Source: Pluralibacter gergoviae ATCC 33028 = NBRC 105706 (lineage in GTDB: Bacteria > Pseudomonadota > Gammaproteobacteria > Enterobacterales > Enterobacteriaceae). Taken from it: 64,000 bases of DNA. Position 1 is the first letter of the stretch. Each line of letters opens with the position of its first letter. Under the pieces are notes generated by a model that saw only the letters and a program-made list of their open reading frames with translations, made no database searches and was not told the origin of the DNA. The DNA lies in assembly GCF_001598855.1 (NCBI RefSeq), contig NZ_BCZS01000016.1, forward strand, positions 1 through 64,000. The letters run 5' to 3'. Below are positions 54,821 to 63,702 of the stretch, piece by piece. The position numbers and the translations under genes are program-made.

Positions 54821-56299
54821 CTACGGCTGGCCCGCTCTCAGCCGGCGCGCATATTCAATTGCATCATTTTCCGGCGCGCTTGAGCGCCCGAAGGGCCGCG
54901 CCAGCGCCATATAGATCAATCCGCTGCCGACCACCACCGCCAGTCCCACCAGCACCGTCCAGCGGTCGATAAAGCTGCTGCTGTCCGCCGGCTGCGCCAG
55001 CAGCCAGATGCCGCACGCGCCGTAGGCCAGCGCCAGCAGGTTGACCAGCATCCCCCAGCCGCCGACGCTCCATTCGCCCGCCGGCTTCCAGCCCTTCAGC
55101 CGCTGGCGCAGCGCCGCCAGCACCACCATCTGGAAAGAGATATAGATGCCGATCACCGCAAAGGCGGTAATGCGCGCCAGGTTATCCGGCTGGAACCAGA
55201 CCCAGACGCAGATCAGCACCGGCAGCAGACAGCTGACGATCATCGCATTATCGGGCACGCTGTTTTTCGAAAGCGTGGACATCCAGGCGCTGCCGGGCAG
55301 CATCTGGTCGCGGGAGAAGGAGAAAATCAGCCGGCTCAGCGCCGCCTGCAGGGAGAGTATGCACGACAGCATGGCGATCACCGCCACCACGATAAACACC
55401 GTCGCCCCGGTAGGGCCGAGCGCCTCATTGAGAATGGTCGGGATCGGATCGGCGGTTTTACCGTTAATGATGCTGACCAGGTTGGGCGAAGCCAGCAGAT
55501 AGCCGAGCACCGAAATAATCGCCGAAATGGCGCCGAAGACGATGCTGAGGATCATCGCCAGCGGGATTTTGCGCCCCGGGTTCTGCACCTCCTCCGCCAC
55601 GTTGCCGCAGGCTTCGAAGCCGAAGAACATAAACAGGCCCATTAGCGCCGCCGACATAAAGGCGGTCTGATAGCTGCCGTCGTGAGCGAGGACGCCCATC
55701 GAGTCAAACAGCACCGAGAACGGCTGCGCGCGGTGAAAAATCAGCAGGTAAATACCCAGCGCGATAACGCAGAGGATCTCGCACCAGAAGCCAATCCTGG
55801 CGACCCGGGCGAGGTTTTTGGTGCCGGACATATTGACGCCCATCATCAGCATCAGCAGCACCACCGAGGTGAGCAGCATATTGCCCGGCGTGGTGGCGTA
55901 GTGCAGCAGCGAAGCCACGAAGGTGGCGGTATATTCGGCAACGGACGTAATGGTCACTACCAGCGCCCAGAGGTAGATCCACGCCGCTATCCAGGCGTAT
56001 TTTTTACCCCACAGGCGGCGCGCCCAGGGATAGAGTCCGCCGGTGATCGGATACTGGGAGGCCACTTCGCCAAACACCAGCGCCACCAGCAGCTGGCCGC
56101 AGGCGACAATCACTATCCACCAGATCGCCGGCGGCCCGGCAAGGGTCACGGCGAGGGCAAACAGCGAGTAGACCGCCGTCAGCGGCGACAGATAGGTGAA
56201 GCCGAGGGCGAAGTTGGAGATAAGGCCGATGGAGCGATTAAACTGCGGTTTGTTGTCATGATGCGCGGCATCATTTTGCTTGCCAGATGTCTGTTCCAT
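54821..56299 (-). CDS. APC-superfamily amino acid/amine permease
   Basis: 492 residues from ATG 56299 (AGAAGAG upstream; a longer start at 56323 lacks one). Twelve hydrophobic segments; ASQYPITGGLYPWARRLWG and FFGFEACGNVAEEVQNPGRKIPLAM are amino acid/choline transporter hallmarks. Convergent with the Cache gene, divergent from mdcA. Substrate unknown. Confidence 0.9.
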   Translation of the reverse strand: MEQTSGKQNDAAHHDNKPQFNRSIGLISNFALGFTYLSPLTAVYSLFALAVTLAGPPAIWWIVIVACGQLLVALVFGEVASQYPITGGLYPWARRLWGKKYAWIAAWIYLWALVVTITSVAEYTATFVASLLHYATTPGNMLLTSVVLLMLMMGVNMSGTKNLARVARIGFWCEILCVIALGIYLLIFHRAQPFSVLFDSMGVLAHDGSYQTAFMSAALMGLFMFFGFEACGNVAEEVQNPGRKIPLAMILSIVFGAISAIISVLGYLLASPNLVSIINGKTADPIPTILNEALGPTGATVFIVVAVIAMLSCILSLQAALSRLIFSFSRDQMLPGSAWMSTLSKNSVPDNAMIVSCLLPVLICVWVWFQPDNLARITAFAVIGIYISFQMVVLAALRQRLKGWKPAGEWSVGGWGMLVNLLALAYGACGIWLLAQPADSSSFIDRWTVLVGLAVVVGSGLIYMALARPFGRSSAPENDAIEYARRLRAGQP

Positions 56300-56631
56300 A
56301 TCTCTTCTCTTTTTTGTTGTCATACACCGGATCAGAAGATAAAACAGACAAATCTATAAAAGATAATATTTTATATGTATAGTAGGGTTGTCATATTTTT
56401 GTTAAAAGTTAGATCTGCATTGGTTAATGCTAAAAATCCCTCGCGTCTCTTCGCGGCGTAGTCTACCTCCGCGCCCCGCGCATCGATCGCCGTCACATAA
56501 TCACTTCCAAAATTATTACTCTCAGGCTAACGATTGTCTGCTCAGCTTAATTGATGAACGTATCGCCCTGGGCCAGACTGATTACAGCAGAAATGAAGGT
56601 CAAAATGATTCGCTGAATCAGGAGGTTAACA
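56300..56631. promoter_or_regulatory. Divergent promoter region of the permease and mdc operon
   Basis: AT-rich 330 bases. Contains GCATT-GGTT-AATGC (56417-56430), an inverted repeat that could be an MdcR (LysR) site. mdcA has GGAGG six bases before its ATG. No gene seen. Confidence 0.45.
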
Positions 56632-58287
56632 ATGAATACAGGCCAGAGTCCGGCCCGGGAATGGAACACGCGACGCAGCGAGAAAGCGCGCCGCATGGCG
56701 GCCCTCCCGGTGCAGGGTAAGGTAATTCCCACCGCGGGGCTGGTGGAGGCGCTTGAAACGCTGATCGCCCCCGGCGATCGCGTCGTGCTCGAAGGTAATA
56801 ACCAGAAGCAGGCCGACTTTCTCTCCCGCACGCTGGCGGAAGTCAGCCCGGCAAAAGTGCACGATCTGCATATGATCATGCCGAGCGTCGGGCGCAGCGA
56901 GCACCTGGATATCTTCGAGAAGGGCATCGCCCGTAAGCTGGACTTCTCCTTCTCCGGCCCGCAGAGCCTGCGCATTTCGCAGCTGCTGCAGGACGGCCAG
57001 CTGGAGATCGGCGCCATCCACACCTATATCGAGCTCTACGCCCGCCTGTATGTCGATCTCTGCCCGAACGTAGCGCTGATCGCCGGCTATAAGGCCGACC
57101 GCCAGGGTAATCTCTATACCGGACCGAGCACCGAAGACACCCCGGCGCTGGTGGAGGCCGCCGCCTTCCGCGACGGCATCGTGATAGCCCAGGTCAACGA
57201 ACTGGTGGACGACGAGTGCGACCTGCCCCGCGTGGATATTCCGGGTTCGTGGATTGATTACGTGGTGGTCGCCGATAAGCCGTTCTTTATCGAACCGCTG
57301 TTTACCCGCGATCCGCGCCTGATCAAGCAGGAGCACATCCTGATGGCGATGATGGCCATCAAGGGCATCTACGCCGAACACCAGGTGCAGTCTCTCAATC
57401 ACGGCATCGGCTTCAACACCGCCGCCATCGAGCTGCTGCTGCCGACCTACGGCGAGCGGCTCGGCCTGAAGGGCAAAATCTGTAAACACTGGACGCTGAA
57501 CCCGCACCCGACGCTGATCCCGGCAATCGAGAGCGGCTGGGTGGAGAGCGTGCACTGCTTCGGCGGCGAGCTGGGGATGGAAGAGTACATCCGCGCCCGC
57601 CCGGACATCTTCTTTACCGGCCGCGACGGCTCGATGCGCTCCAACCGCGCCTTCTGCCAGATGGCGGGCCAGTACGCGGTAGATATGTTTATCGGCTCCA
57701 CCCTGCAGGTTGACGGCCTCGCCAACTCCTCGACGGTGACCCGCGGCCGCCTCTCCGGCTTCGGCGGCGCGCCGAACATGGGCCACGATCCGCACGGCCG
57801 CCGCCACGCCACGCCCGCATGGCTGAACATGATCAGCGAACCGGATCCGCTGGCCCGCGGCAAGAAGCTGGTCGTCCAGATGGTGGAAACCTTCCAGGCA
57901 GGCGTGAAGCCGACCTTCGTTGAGAAGCTCGACGCCGTTGAGGTGGCCAAAACCACCGGTATGCCGCTGGCGCCGGTAATGATCTACGGCGATGACGTGA
58001 CCCACGTTCTGACCGAAGAGGGTATCGCCTACCTTTACCGCGCGAAGGATGTGGAAGAACGCCGGGCGATGGTGGCGGCGGTAGCCGGGATCACCGATAT
58101 CGGCCTCGGCGTTGACGCGAAGCGCGTCGCCGACCTGCGCCAGAGCGGCAAAGTGGCCTACCCGGAAGATATGGGCATCCGCCGCTCCGACGCCACCCGC
58201 TCCCTGCTGGCCGCCGGCAGCGTCGCCGACCTCGTCGAGTGGTCCGACGGCCTGTACAACCCACCCGCTAAATTCCGGAGCTGGTAA
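56632..58287 (+). CDS. mdcA: Malonate decarboxylase alpha subunit (acetyl-ACP:malonate ACP transferase) MdcA
   Basis: 551 residues, the expected size. Exchanges acetyl for malonyl on the acyl-carrier subunit MdcC. VLEGNNQKQADFLSRTLAEV, VDLCPNVALIAGYKADRQG and GGAPNMGHDPHGRRHATPAW are family segments. First gene of the eight-gene operon; mdcB starts on its last base (TAATG). Confidence 0.97.
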   Translation: MNTGQSPAREWNTRRSEKARRMAALPVQGKVIPTAGLVEALETLIAPGDRVVLEGNNQKQADFLSRTLAEVSPAKVHDLHMIMPSVGRSEHLDIFEKGIARKLDFSFSGPQSLRISQLLQDGQLEIGAIHTYIELYARLYVDLCPNVALIAGYKADRQGNLYTGPSTEDTPALVEAAAFRDGIVIAQVNELVDDECDLPRVDIPGSWIDYVVVADKPFFIEPLFTRDPRLIKQEHILMAMMAIKGIYAEHQVQSLNHGIGFNTAAIELLLPTYGERLGLKGKICKHWTLNPHPTLIPAIESGWVESVHCFGGELGMEEYIRARPDIFFTGRDGSMRSNRAFCQMAGQYAVDMFIGSTLQVDGLANSSTVTRGRLSGFGGAPNMGHDPHGRRHATPAWLNMISEPDPLARGKKLVVQMVETFQAGVKPTFVEKLDAVEVAKTTGMPLAPVMIYGDDVTHVLTEEGIAYLYRAKDVEERRAMVAAVAGITDIGLGVDAKRVADLRQSGKVAYPEDMGIRRSDATRSLLAAGSVADLVEWSDGLYNPPAKFRSW

Positions 58288-59150
58288 TGAAACAGCTGTC
58301 ACAGACTCACGCCGAGGCGCAGGCCCGCAGGCTGGCGGACGCCGCCCGCAATGCGCTGATCGAGGAAGCGCGACTCAGTCCGAAGCCGGGTCTGGTGGAC
58401 AGCCGGGGCAACGGCGCGCACCGCGACCTGACGCTCAGCCTGATGGAGCGTTCGGCCCACAGCCTGGCCCCAACGTTTCTCCGGCTGGCCCAGCACAGCT
58501 GGCAGCGCCCGGTCGATGTCGCCCTGCGGGAAACCGTCGGCCGGCTGGGCCGCGACGGTGAACAGCAGATGCTGGCTGCCACCGGCGGCGTCAATACCCA
58601 CCGCGGCGCCATCTGGGCCCTCGGCCTGCTGGTCAGCGCCAGCGCAATGCACGGCGCGACGGCGCAGGCGCAGCAGGTGGCGAACAGCGCCGCCGCGCTG
58701 GCCGCCCTGCCCGACGCCCGCGCGCCGAAGGTGTTCAGCAACGGTCTGAAGGCGAGCCGCCGCTGGCAGGTGCCGGGGGCGCGCGAAGAGGCGCAGGCGG
58801 GTTTCCCGCACGTCATGCAGCTCGCCCTGCCGCAGCTGCGGCAGAGCCGCGCGCGGGGCGCCGCCGAGGAGGAGGCGCGGCTGGATGCCCTGATGGCGGT
58901 CATGACCTCGCTGAGCGATACCTGCGTGCTCTCCCGCGCCGGGATGATCGGCCTGAAGACGATGCAGCGCGGCGCCCGCGCGGTGCTGCACGCCGGCGGC
59001 TGCGCCACCGCGAAGGGCCGCGACGCCCTCGCCCGCCTCGACGCGCAGATGCTGGCGCTTAACGCCTCGCCGGGCGGCGCCGCCGACCTGCTGGCCGCCG
59101 CACTGTTTATTGACCGCGTTTGCCAGCCAGCTCACCACAGAATTTTTTAG
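58287..59150 (+). CDS. mdcB: Triphosphoribosyl-dephospho-CoA synthase MdcB
   Basis: 287 residues, CitG/MdcB family. SPKPGLVDSRGNGAHRDLTL is the signature; GGVNTHRGAIWALGLL and SDTCVLSRAG follow. Makes the 2'-(5''-triphosphoribosyl)-3'-dephospho-CoA prosthetic-group precursor from ATP and dephospho-CoA. Operon overlap with mdcA. Confidence 0.96.
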   Translation: MKQLSQTHAEAQARRLADAARNALIEEARLSPKPGLVDSRGNGAHRDLTLSLMERSAHSLAPTFLRLAQHSWQRPVDVALRETVGRLGRDGEQQMLAATGGVNTHRGAIWALGLLVSASAMHGATAQAQQVANSAAALAALPDARAPKVFSNGLKASRRWQVPGAREEAQAGFPHVMQLALPQLRQSRARGAAEEEARLDALMAVMTSLSDTCVLSRAGMIGLKTMQRGARAVLHAGGCATAKGRDALARLDAQMLALNASPGGAADLLAAALFIDRVCQPAHHRIF

Positions 59151-59158
59151 AGGACTCT

Positions 59159-59458
59159 ATGGAAAACATCACACTCTCCCTCCCCGCCGGTCGCCGCCTC
59201 AGCGGCAGAGCGCTGGCCGGGGTCGTCGGTTCCGGTGATATGGAAGTGCTGTTCACCGCCGCCGATGAACCGACGCTGACTATCGACATTACCACCTCCG
59301 TGGACAACAGCACCGCCCGCTGGCAGGCGCTGTTTGAGCGCCTGAACCTGATTAGCGGTCTGCCGGGCGGCAGGCTGGTTATCCACGACTTCGGCGCCAC
59401 GCCGGGCGTAGCCCGCATCCGCATCGAACAGGTTTTTGAAGAGGTGAGCCATGCGTAA
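59159..59458 (+). CDS. mdcC: Malonate decarboxylase acyl-carrier protein (delta subunit) MdcC
   Basis: 99 residues from ATG 59159. VVGSGDMEVLF holds Ser-25, the site for the phosphoribosyl-dephospho-CoA arm. Compact beta-rich ACP, unlike fatty-acid ACP. Ends 8 bases inside mdcD. Confidence 0.96.
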   Translation: MENITLSLPAGRRLSGRALAGVVGSGDMEVLFTAADEPTLTIDITTSVDNSTARWQALFERLNLISGLPGGRLVIHDFGATPGVARIRIEQVFEEVSHA

Positions 59459-60284
59459 CGATCCGAGCTTTATTGAATTACGGGCCCGCGAGCGCGCCCG
59501 CGCCCTGCTGGACGACGGCAGCTATCGCGAACTGCTCGATCCCTTTGAAGGCATTATGTCCCCGTGGCTGGCGCCGCAGGGCGTGGTGCCGCAGTCCGAC
59601 GACGGCATGGTGGTGGCCCGGGGAACCATTAACGGCCAGTCCGCGGTAGTGATTGCCATCGAAGGCACCTTCCAGGGCGGCAGCATGGGCGAAGTCTCCG
59701 GCGCCAAAATGGCGGCGGCCCTTGAGCTGGCGGCGGAAGATAACCGCAGCGGCATTCCGACCCAGGCGGTGCTGTGCCTCGAAACCGGCGGCGTGCGTCT
59801 GCAGGAGGCCAACCTGGGGCTGGCGGCGATTGCCGATATCCACGCGGCCATTGTCGATCTGCGCCGCTACACGCCGGTGATCGGCATCGTTGCCGGGACC
59901 GTCGGCTGCTTCGGCGGCATGTCGATTGCCGCCGCCCTGTGCAGCTATCTGATTGTCACCCGCGAGGCGCGCCTTGGCCTCAACGGCCCGCAGGTTATCG
60001 AGCAGGAAGCGGGCATTGAGGAGTACGACTCCCGCGACCGGCCGTTTATCTGGAGCATGACCGGCGGCGAAATTCGCGCCGCAAGCGGCCTGGTGGATGC
60101 CCTGGTCGATGACGGCATCAGCGCCGTGAAAACCGCCATGCACGATGCCATCGCCAAAGGCGTACCGGCGCAGCACCGCAGCGATAAATATGCCGATTTT
60201 CTGACCCGGCTGACGAGCTTTGATACCCGTCAGCAGGCGGACACGGCGCAGATCAAACAGCTTTTTGCCGGGGAGGTGAAATGA
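59451..60284 (+). CDS. mdcD: Malonate decarboxylase beta subunit MdcD
   Basis: 277 residues, crotonase-like carboxyltransferase fold. RARALLDDGSYRELLDPF, GGSMGEVSGAKMAAALELA and GGVRLQEANLGLAAIADIH. With MdcE it decarboxylates malonyl-S-MdcC to acetyl-S-MdcC and CO2. ATGA overlap with mdcE. Confidence 0.96.
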   Translation: MRNDPSFIELRARERARALLDDGSYRELLDPFEGIMSPWLAPQGVVPQSDDGMVVARGTINGQSAVVIAIEGTFQGGSMGEVSGAKMAAALELAAEDNRSGIPTQAVLCLETGGVRLQEANLGLAAIADIHAAIVDLRRYTPVIGIVAGTVGCFGGMSIAAALCSYLIVTREARLGLNGPQVIEQEAGIEEYDSRDRPFIWSMTGGEIRAASGLVDALVDDGISAVKTAMHDAIAKGVPAQHRSDKYADFLTRLTSFDTRQQADTAQIKQLFAGEVK

Positions 60285-61084
60285 TGACGAAGCTCAACAG
60301 CCGGGGCGCCGTATGGCTGGATAAGCTCGCCCCCAACGCGCCGCGCATGGGCGGCCTGTGCCCTTCCGTTCAGGTTGCCGACGGCGAACTTAACGGCGAA
60401 ACCGTGCGTTTTATTGCCGTGGTGCCGGACGCCGACAACCACTTCCCGCGCGCCGCCAAAGGCGAAGTGGGCCTGCTGGAAGGCTGGACGCTGGCGAAGG
60501 TAGTCAATGAGACCATCGACGCGGATAAAAACGCCGGCGTCAAGCGCCCGATTGTGGCAGTGATCGACGTCCCGAGCCAGGCCTACGGCCGCCGCGAAGA
60601 GGCGTTCGGCATTCACCAGGCGCTGGCGGGCGCCGCGGGCGCCTACGCCAGGGCGCGCCTGGCGGGCCATCCGGTGATCGGCCTTATCGTCGGCAAGGCG
60701 ATGTCCGGCGCGTTTCTCGCCCACGGCTACCAGGCCAACCGCCTGATCGCCATCAATGACCAGGGCGTACTGGTGCACGCGATGGGCAAGGCCTCCGCCG
60801 CGCGCATTACCCTGCGCACCGTCGAGGCGCTGGAGAGGCTGGCGGCGACCATTCCGCCGATGGCCTACGACATCAGCAACTACGCCACCCTCGGTCTGCT
60901 CTCCGATCTGCTGAACGTCAGCAACCCGGACGCGCCGTCAGATGCCGATCTGGCGCTGGTGGAAATCAGCGTGCAGAAAGCAATTACCGATGCCCGTCAG
61001 GATCCCAGCCTGAAGTGCCGCCTCGGGGCGGAAAACCGCCGCAGTTCGGCGCTGGTGCGCGAGAAAATGCGCGCCGCCTGGTAA
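60281..61084 (+). CDS. mdcE: Malonate decarboxylase gamma subunit MdcE
   Basis: 267 residues. VAVIDVPSQAYGRREEAFGI and GLIVGKAMSGAFLAHGYQAN are the paired-subunit hallmarks. Completes the decarboxylase core with MdcD. Followed by a hairpin before mdcF. Confidence 0.96.
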   Translation: MMTKLNSRGAVWLDKLAPNAPRMGGLCPSVQVADGELNGETVRFIAVVPDADNHFPRAAKGEVGLLEGWTLAKVVNETIDADKNAGVKRPIVAVIDVPSQAYGRREEAFGIHQALAGAAGAYARARLAGHPVIGLIVGKAMSGAFLAHGYQANRLIAINDQGVLVHAMGKASAARITLRTVEALERLAATIPPMAYDISNYATLGLLSDLLNVSNPDAPSDADLALVEISVQKAITDARQDPSLKCRLGAENRRSSALVREKMRAAW

Positions 61085-61129
61085 GCATCAGAAGTACATA
61101 AAAAAAGACCTGCCGAAAGCAGTCCGACC

Positions 61130-61149
61130 GGGGCACCTCGCGGTGCCCC
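61130..61149 (+). terminator. Intercistronic hairpin between mdcE and mdcF
   Basis: GGGGCACC, loop TCGC, GGTGCCCC. No clean U run. Likely attenuates transcription or stabilises the core-subunit mRNA relative to mdcFGH. Confidence 0.6.
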
Positions 61150-61218
61150 ACGGTTTCGGTCGCTTTTAGAAAACTATAACCATCGCGACAGTTCTCTCTT
61201 TTTATCTACAGGTGATCT

Positions 61219-62178
61219 ATGACATACGTAATAATTCATGCCCTCGCACCCATTTTTATTATCATGCTGCTCGGCTTCTGGGCCGGTAAAGCCGGCATGG
61301 TGGACAATAAAAACGTTTCCCTGCTCAATATCTTTGTGATGGATTTTGCCCTGCCCGCCGCGCTGTTCAGCGCGACCGTGCAGACACCGTGGGCCGGCAT
61401 CGTCGCCCAGTCGCCGCTGATCGTGGTACTGACCGGCGCGATGTGGATCACTTATGCCGCCATCTATTTTCTGGCGACCGGCGTGTTTAAAAAATCGCCG
61501 CAGGACGCCGCCGTACTGACGCTGACCGTGGCCCTGCCGAACTACGCTGCGCTCGGCCTGCCGATCCTCGGCAGCGTGCTGGGCGAAGGCTCCGCCACCT
61601 CGCTTTCCGTGGCGGTCTCTATCGCCTGCGGTTCGGTGCTGATGACCCCGTTTTGCCTGCTGATCCTCGAACGTGAGAAGGCGCTTGCCGCCGGTGAAAA
61701 CAGCGGCTCAACCCTGGCGATGCTGCCGGTGCTGATGTGGCGCTCGCTGAAAAAGCCTATCGTGCTCGGTCCGCTGCTGGGGGTTGTCCTCTCCGCTATC
61801 GGCATCAAAATGCCGGATCTGCTGCTGGCCTCCATTAAGCCGCTGGGGCTTTCCGCCACCGCCGCCGCGCTGTTTCTGACCGGGGTGATCCTCTCGGCCC
61901 GCAGGCTGAAGCTGAACGCGATGGTCGGCATCGCCACCGTGACCAAGCTGCTGATCCAGCCCTTTATCGCCTGGGGCATCGTTCTGGCCTTCGGCCTGCA
62001 CGGCGCCGTCGCCATCACCGCGATCCTGATGATTGCGCTCTCCGCCGGTTTCTTCGGCGTGGTGTTCGGCAACCGCTTCGGCGTGCAGTCCCCGGATGCA
62101 GAAGCGGTGCTGCTGTTAAGCTCCGTTCTGTGTATCCTTTCTCTACCGCTGTTTATTACCTTAACCTCAGGTATCTGA
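61219..62178 (+). CDS. mdcF: Malonate transporter MdcF (auxin efflux carrier family)
   Basis: 319 residues, about ten helices, AEC family. DFALPAALFSATVQTPWAGI opens; TLTVALPNYAALGLPILGSV and a C-terminal helix pair follow. Presumed malonate importer in Klebsiella. One base before mdcG. Confidence 0.94.
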   Translation: MTYVIIHALAPIFIIMLLGFWAGKAGMVDNKNVSLLNIFVMDFALPAALFSATVQTPWAGIVAQSPLIVVLTGAMWITYAAIYFLATGVFKKSPQDAAVLTLTVALPNYAALGLPILGSVLGEGSATSLSVAVSIACGSVLMTPFCLLILEREKALAAGENSGSTLAMLPVLMWRSLKKPIVLGPLLGVVLSAIGIKMPDLLLASIKPLGLSATAAALFLTGVILSARRLKLNAMVGIATVTKLLIQPFIAWGIVLAFGLHGAVAITAILMIALSAGFFGVVFGNRFGVQSPDAEAVLLLSSVLCILSLPLFITLTSGI

Positions 62179-62179
62179 T

Positions 62180-62797
62180 ATGACCTACGCGCCGCAACCG
62201 CACGACCTGCTCTGGCTCAACGCCGCCGCTGACCTGCTTGACGTTGAAGAGACGTGGGTGACGACCCAGTGGCACCCGGGCCTGCCGGTGGTGGTGCGGC
62301 GCGATGTTAACGATGAGGGCGATATTCCGGTCGGCGTGCGCGGCATGAAGCGCGACCAGCGCGCCGCCGGCTGGGTGCGCCCCGCCGCCGTTGTCCGGGC
62401 GGTGACGCCGGAGGCGCTGGCGGACCGCCAGCGCCTGCTGCACTCGCCTTTTGTTTCTCAACCGCCCGTTCAGGCGGCGATAACCCTCACCACCTTTGCC
62501 TGGCCGTGGCGCTGGGGCATTACCGGCAGCACCGGCTACGCCCTGGCCACCGAAATTCCGGTGCTGCACGCCGACAGCGATCTCGATCTGCTGATCCGCG
62601 CCCCACAGCCCCTGACCGACGATGAGCTCAGGCAGTGGCAGGCGCAGGTCGAAAAACTGCCCTGCCGCGCCGATACCCAAGTGGAGACGCCGTTCGGCGC
62701 CTTCGCCCTCAACGAGTGGCTGCGCGAAGGGCGGGTGCTGCTGAAAACCGCCGCCGGGCCGCGGCTGACCGCCGCCCCCTGGCGAAGGGAGCCTTAA
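62180..62797 (+). CDS. mdcG: Phosphoribosyl-dephospho-CoA transferase MdcG
   Basis: 205 residues. PHDLLWLNAAADLL, then TGYALATEIPVLHADSDLDL, a nucleotidyltransferase-like motif with DxD. Attaches the prosthetic group to Ser of MdcC (holo-ACP synthase). Confidence 0.95.
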   Translation: MTYAPQPHDLLWLNAAADLLDVEETWVTTQWHPGLPVVVRRDVNDEGDIPVGVRGMKRDQRAAGWVRPAAVVRAVTPEALADRQRLLHSPFVSQPPVQAAITLTTFAWPWRWGITGSTGYALATEIPVLHADSDLDLLIRAPQPLTDDELRQWQAQVEKLPCRADTQVETPFGAFALNEWLREGRVLLKTAAGPRLTAAPWRREP

Positions 62798-62799
62798 CC

Positions 62800-63702
62800 A
62801 TGAAAATCCTCTTTACTTTTCCCGGCCAGGGCACTCAGCGCCCCGGCATGCTGCAGGCCCTTCCCGACGGAGGGGCCATCCTGAGTGAGGCCCGCGCCGT
62901 TCTCGGCGATGAGCTTGATACCCTCGACTCGGCTGACGCCCTGCGCCACACCCGCGCGGTGCAGCTCTGCCTGCTGATCGCGGGCGTGGCCTGGGCGAGA
63001 GAACTTATCCGCAACGGCGTGAAGCCGGATATTGTCAGCGGACTGTCGATCGGCGCCTATCCGGCGGCGGTCATCGCCGGCGCGCTGCGCTTTGACGACG
63101 CCCTGCGGCTGGTGGCCCTGCGCGGTGATTTGATGGAGCGCGCCTATCCCGGCGGCTACGGGCTGACGGCCATTGTGGGCCTGACGCTGGACAGACTTGA
63201 AGCGCTAATGGCGGGTAGCGGAACCTACATCGCTAATCTCAACGCTGAGACCCAGATCGTGATAGCCGGACGGGACGACGCGATGAGGCAGGTCGCGCAC
63301 AGGGCGCTGGATGCGGGGGCCAGCAGAGCGACCCGGCTAGCGGTCAGCGTACCGTCGCACTGCGCGCTGCTCGATAAGCCTGCCGCTGAACTGGCGAAGG
63401 CGTTCGAATCTGTGACAGTGTCACGACCATCCTGCGCCTATCTGAGCGGCTCCAGCGCCCGCGTACTGTGGGAGCCGCAGAAAATCGCCGACGATCTGGC
63501 CTTTAATATGGCCCGCACCGTGCAGTGGCAGGATGCGATGATCGCCGCCAACCAGCGCGACGCGCGGCTGGCGATTGAGATGCCGCCGGGCAGCGTGCTC
63601 ACCGGCCTGACGAAGCAGGCGGGCTGGCAGGGCGAGGCGATCTGCCGGGAACGCAACAGCATCGAGGTGGCCCGGCACCTGGCAAAACGCCTCAGTGATT
63701 GA
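62800..63702 (+). CDS. mdcH: Malonyl-CoA:ACP transacylase MdcH
   Basis: 300 residues from ATG 62800; the longer frame to 62635 only runs through mdcG. GQGTQRPGML, active-site GLSIGAYPAAV (Ser) and SVPSHCALL (His). Loads malonyl from malonyl-CoA onto apo-cycle MdcC to start the enzyme. Overlaps mdcR by 11 bases. Confidence 0.95.
   Translation: MKILFTFPGQGTQRPGMLQALPDGGAILSEARAVLGDELDTLDSADALRHTRAVQLCLLIAGVAWARELIRNGVKPDIVSGLSIGAYPAAVIAGALRFDDALRLVALRGDLMERAYPGGYGLTAIVGLTLDRLEALMAGSGTYIANLNAETQIVIAGRDDAMRQVAHRALDAGASRATRLAVSVPSHCALLDKPAAELAKAFESVTVSRPSCAYLSGSSARVLWEPQKIADDLAFNMARTVQWQDAMIAANQRDARLAIEMPPGSVLTGLTKQAGWQGEAICRERNSIEVARHLAKRLSD

Noticed and set aside
56626-58302. Open frame of 558 codons on the minus strand opposite mdcA
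   Set aside because: Antisense shadow of a well-identified gene with Arg/Ala/His-rich composition.
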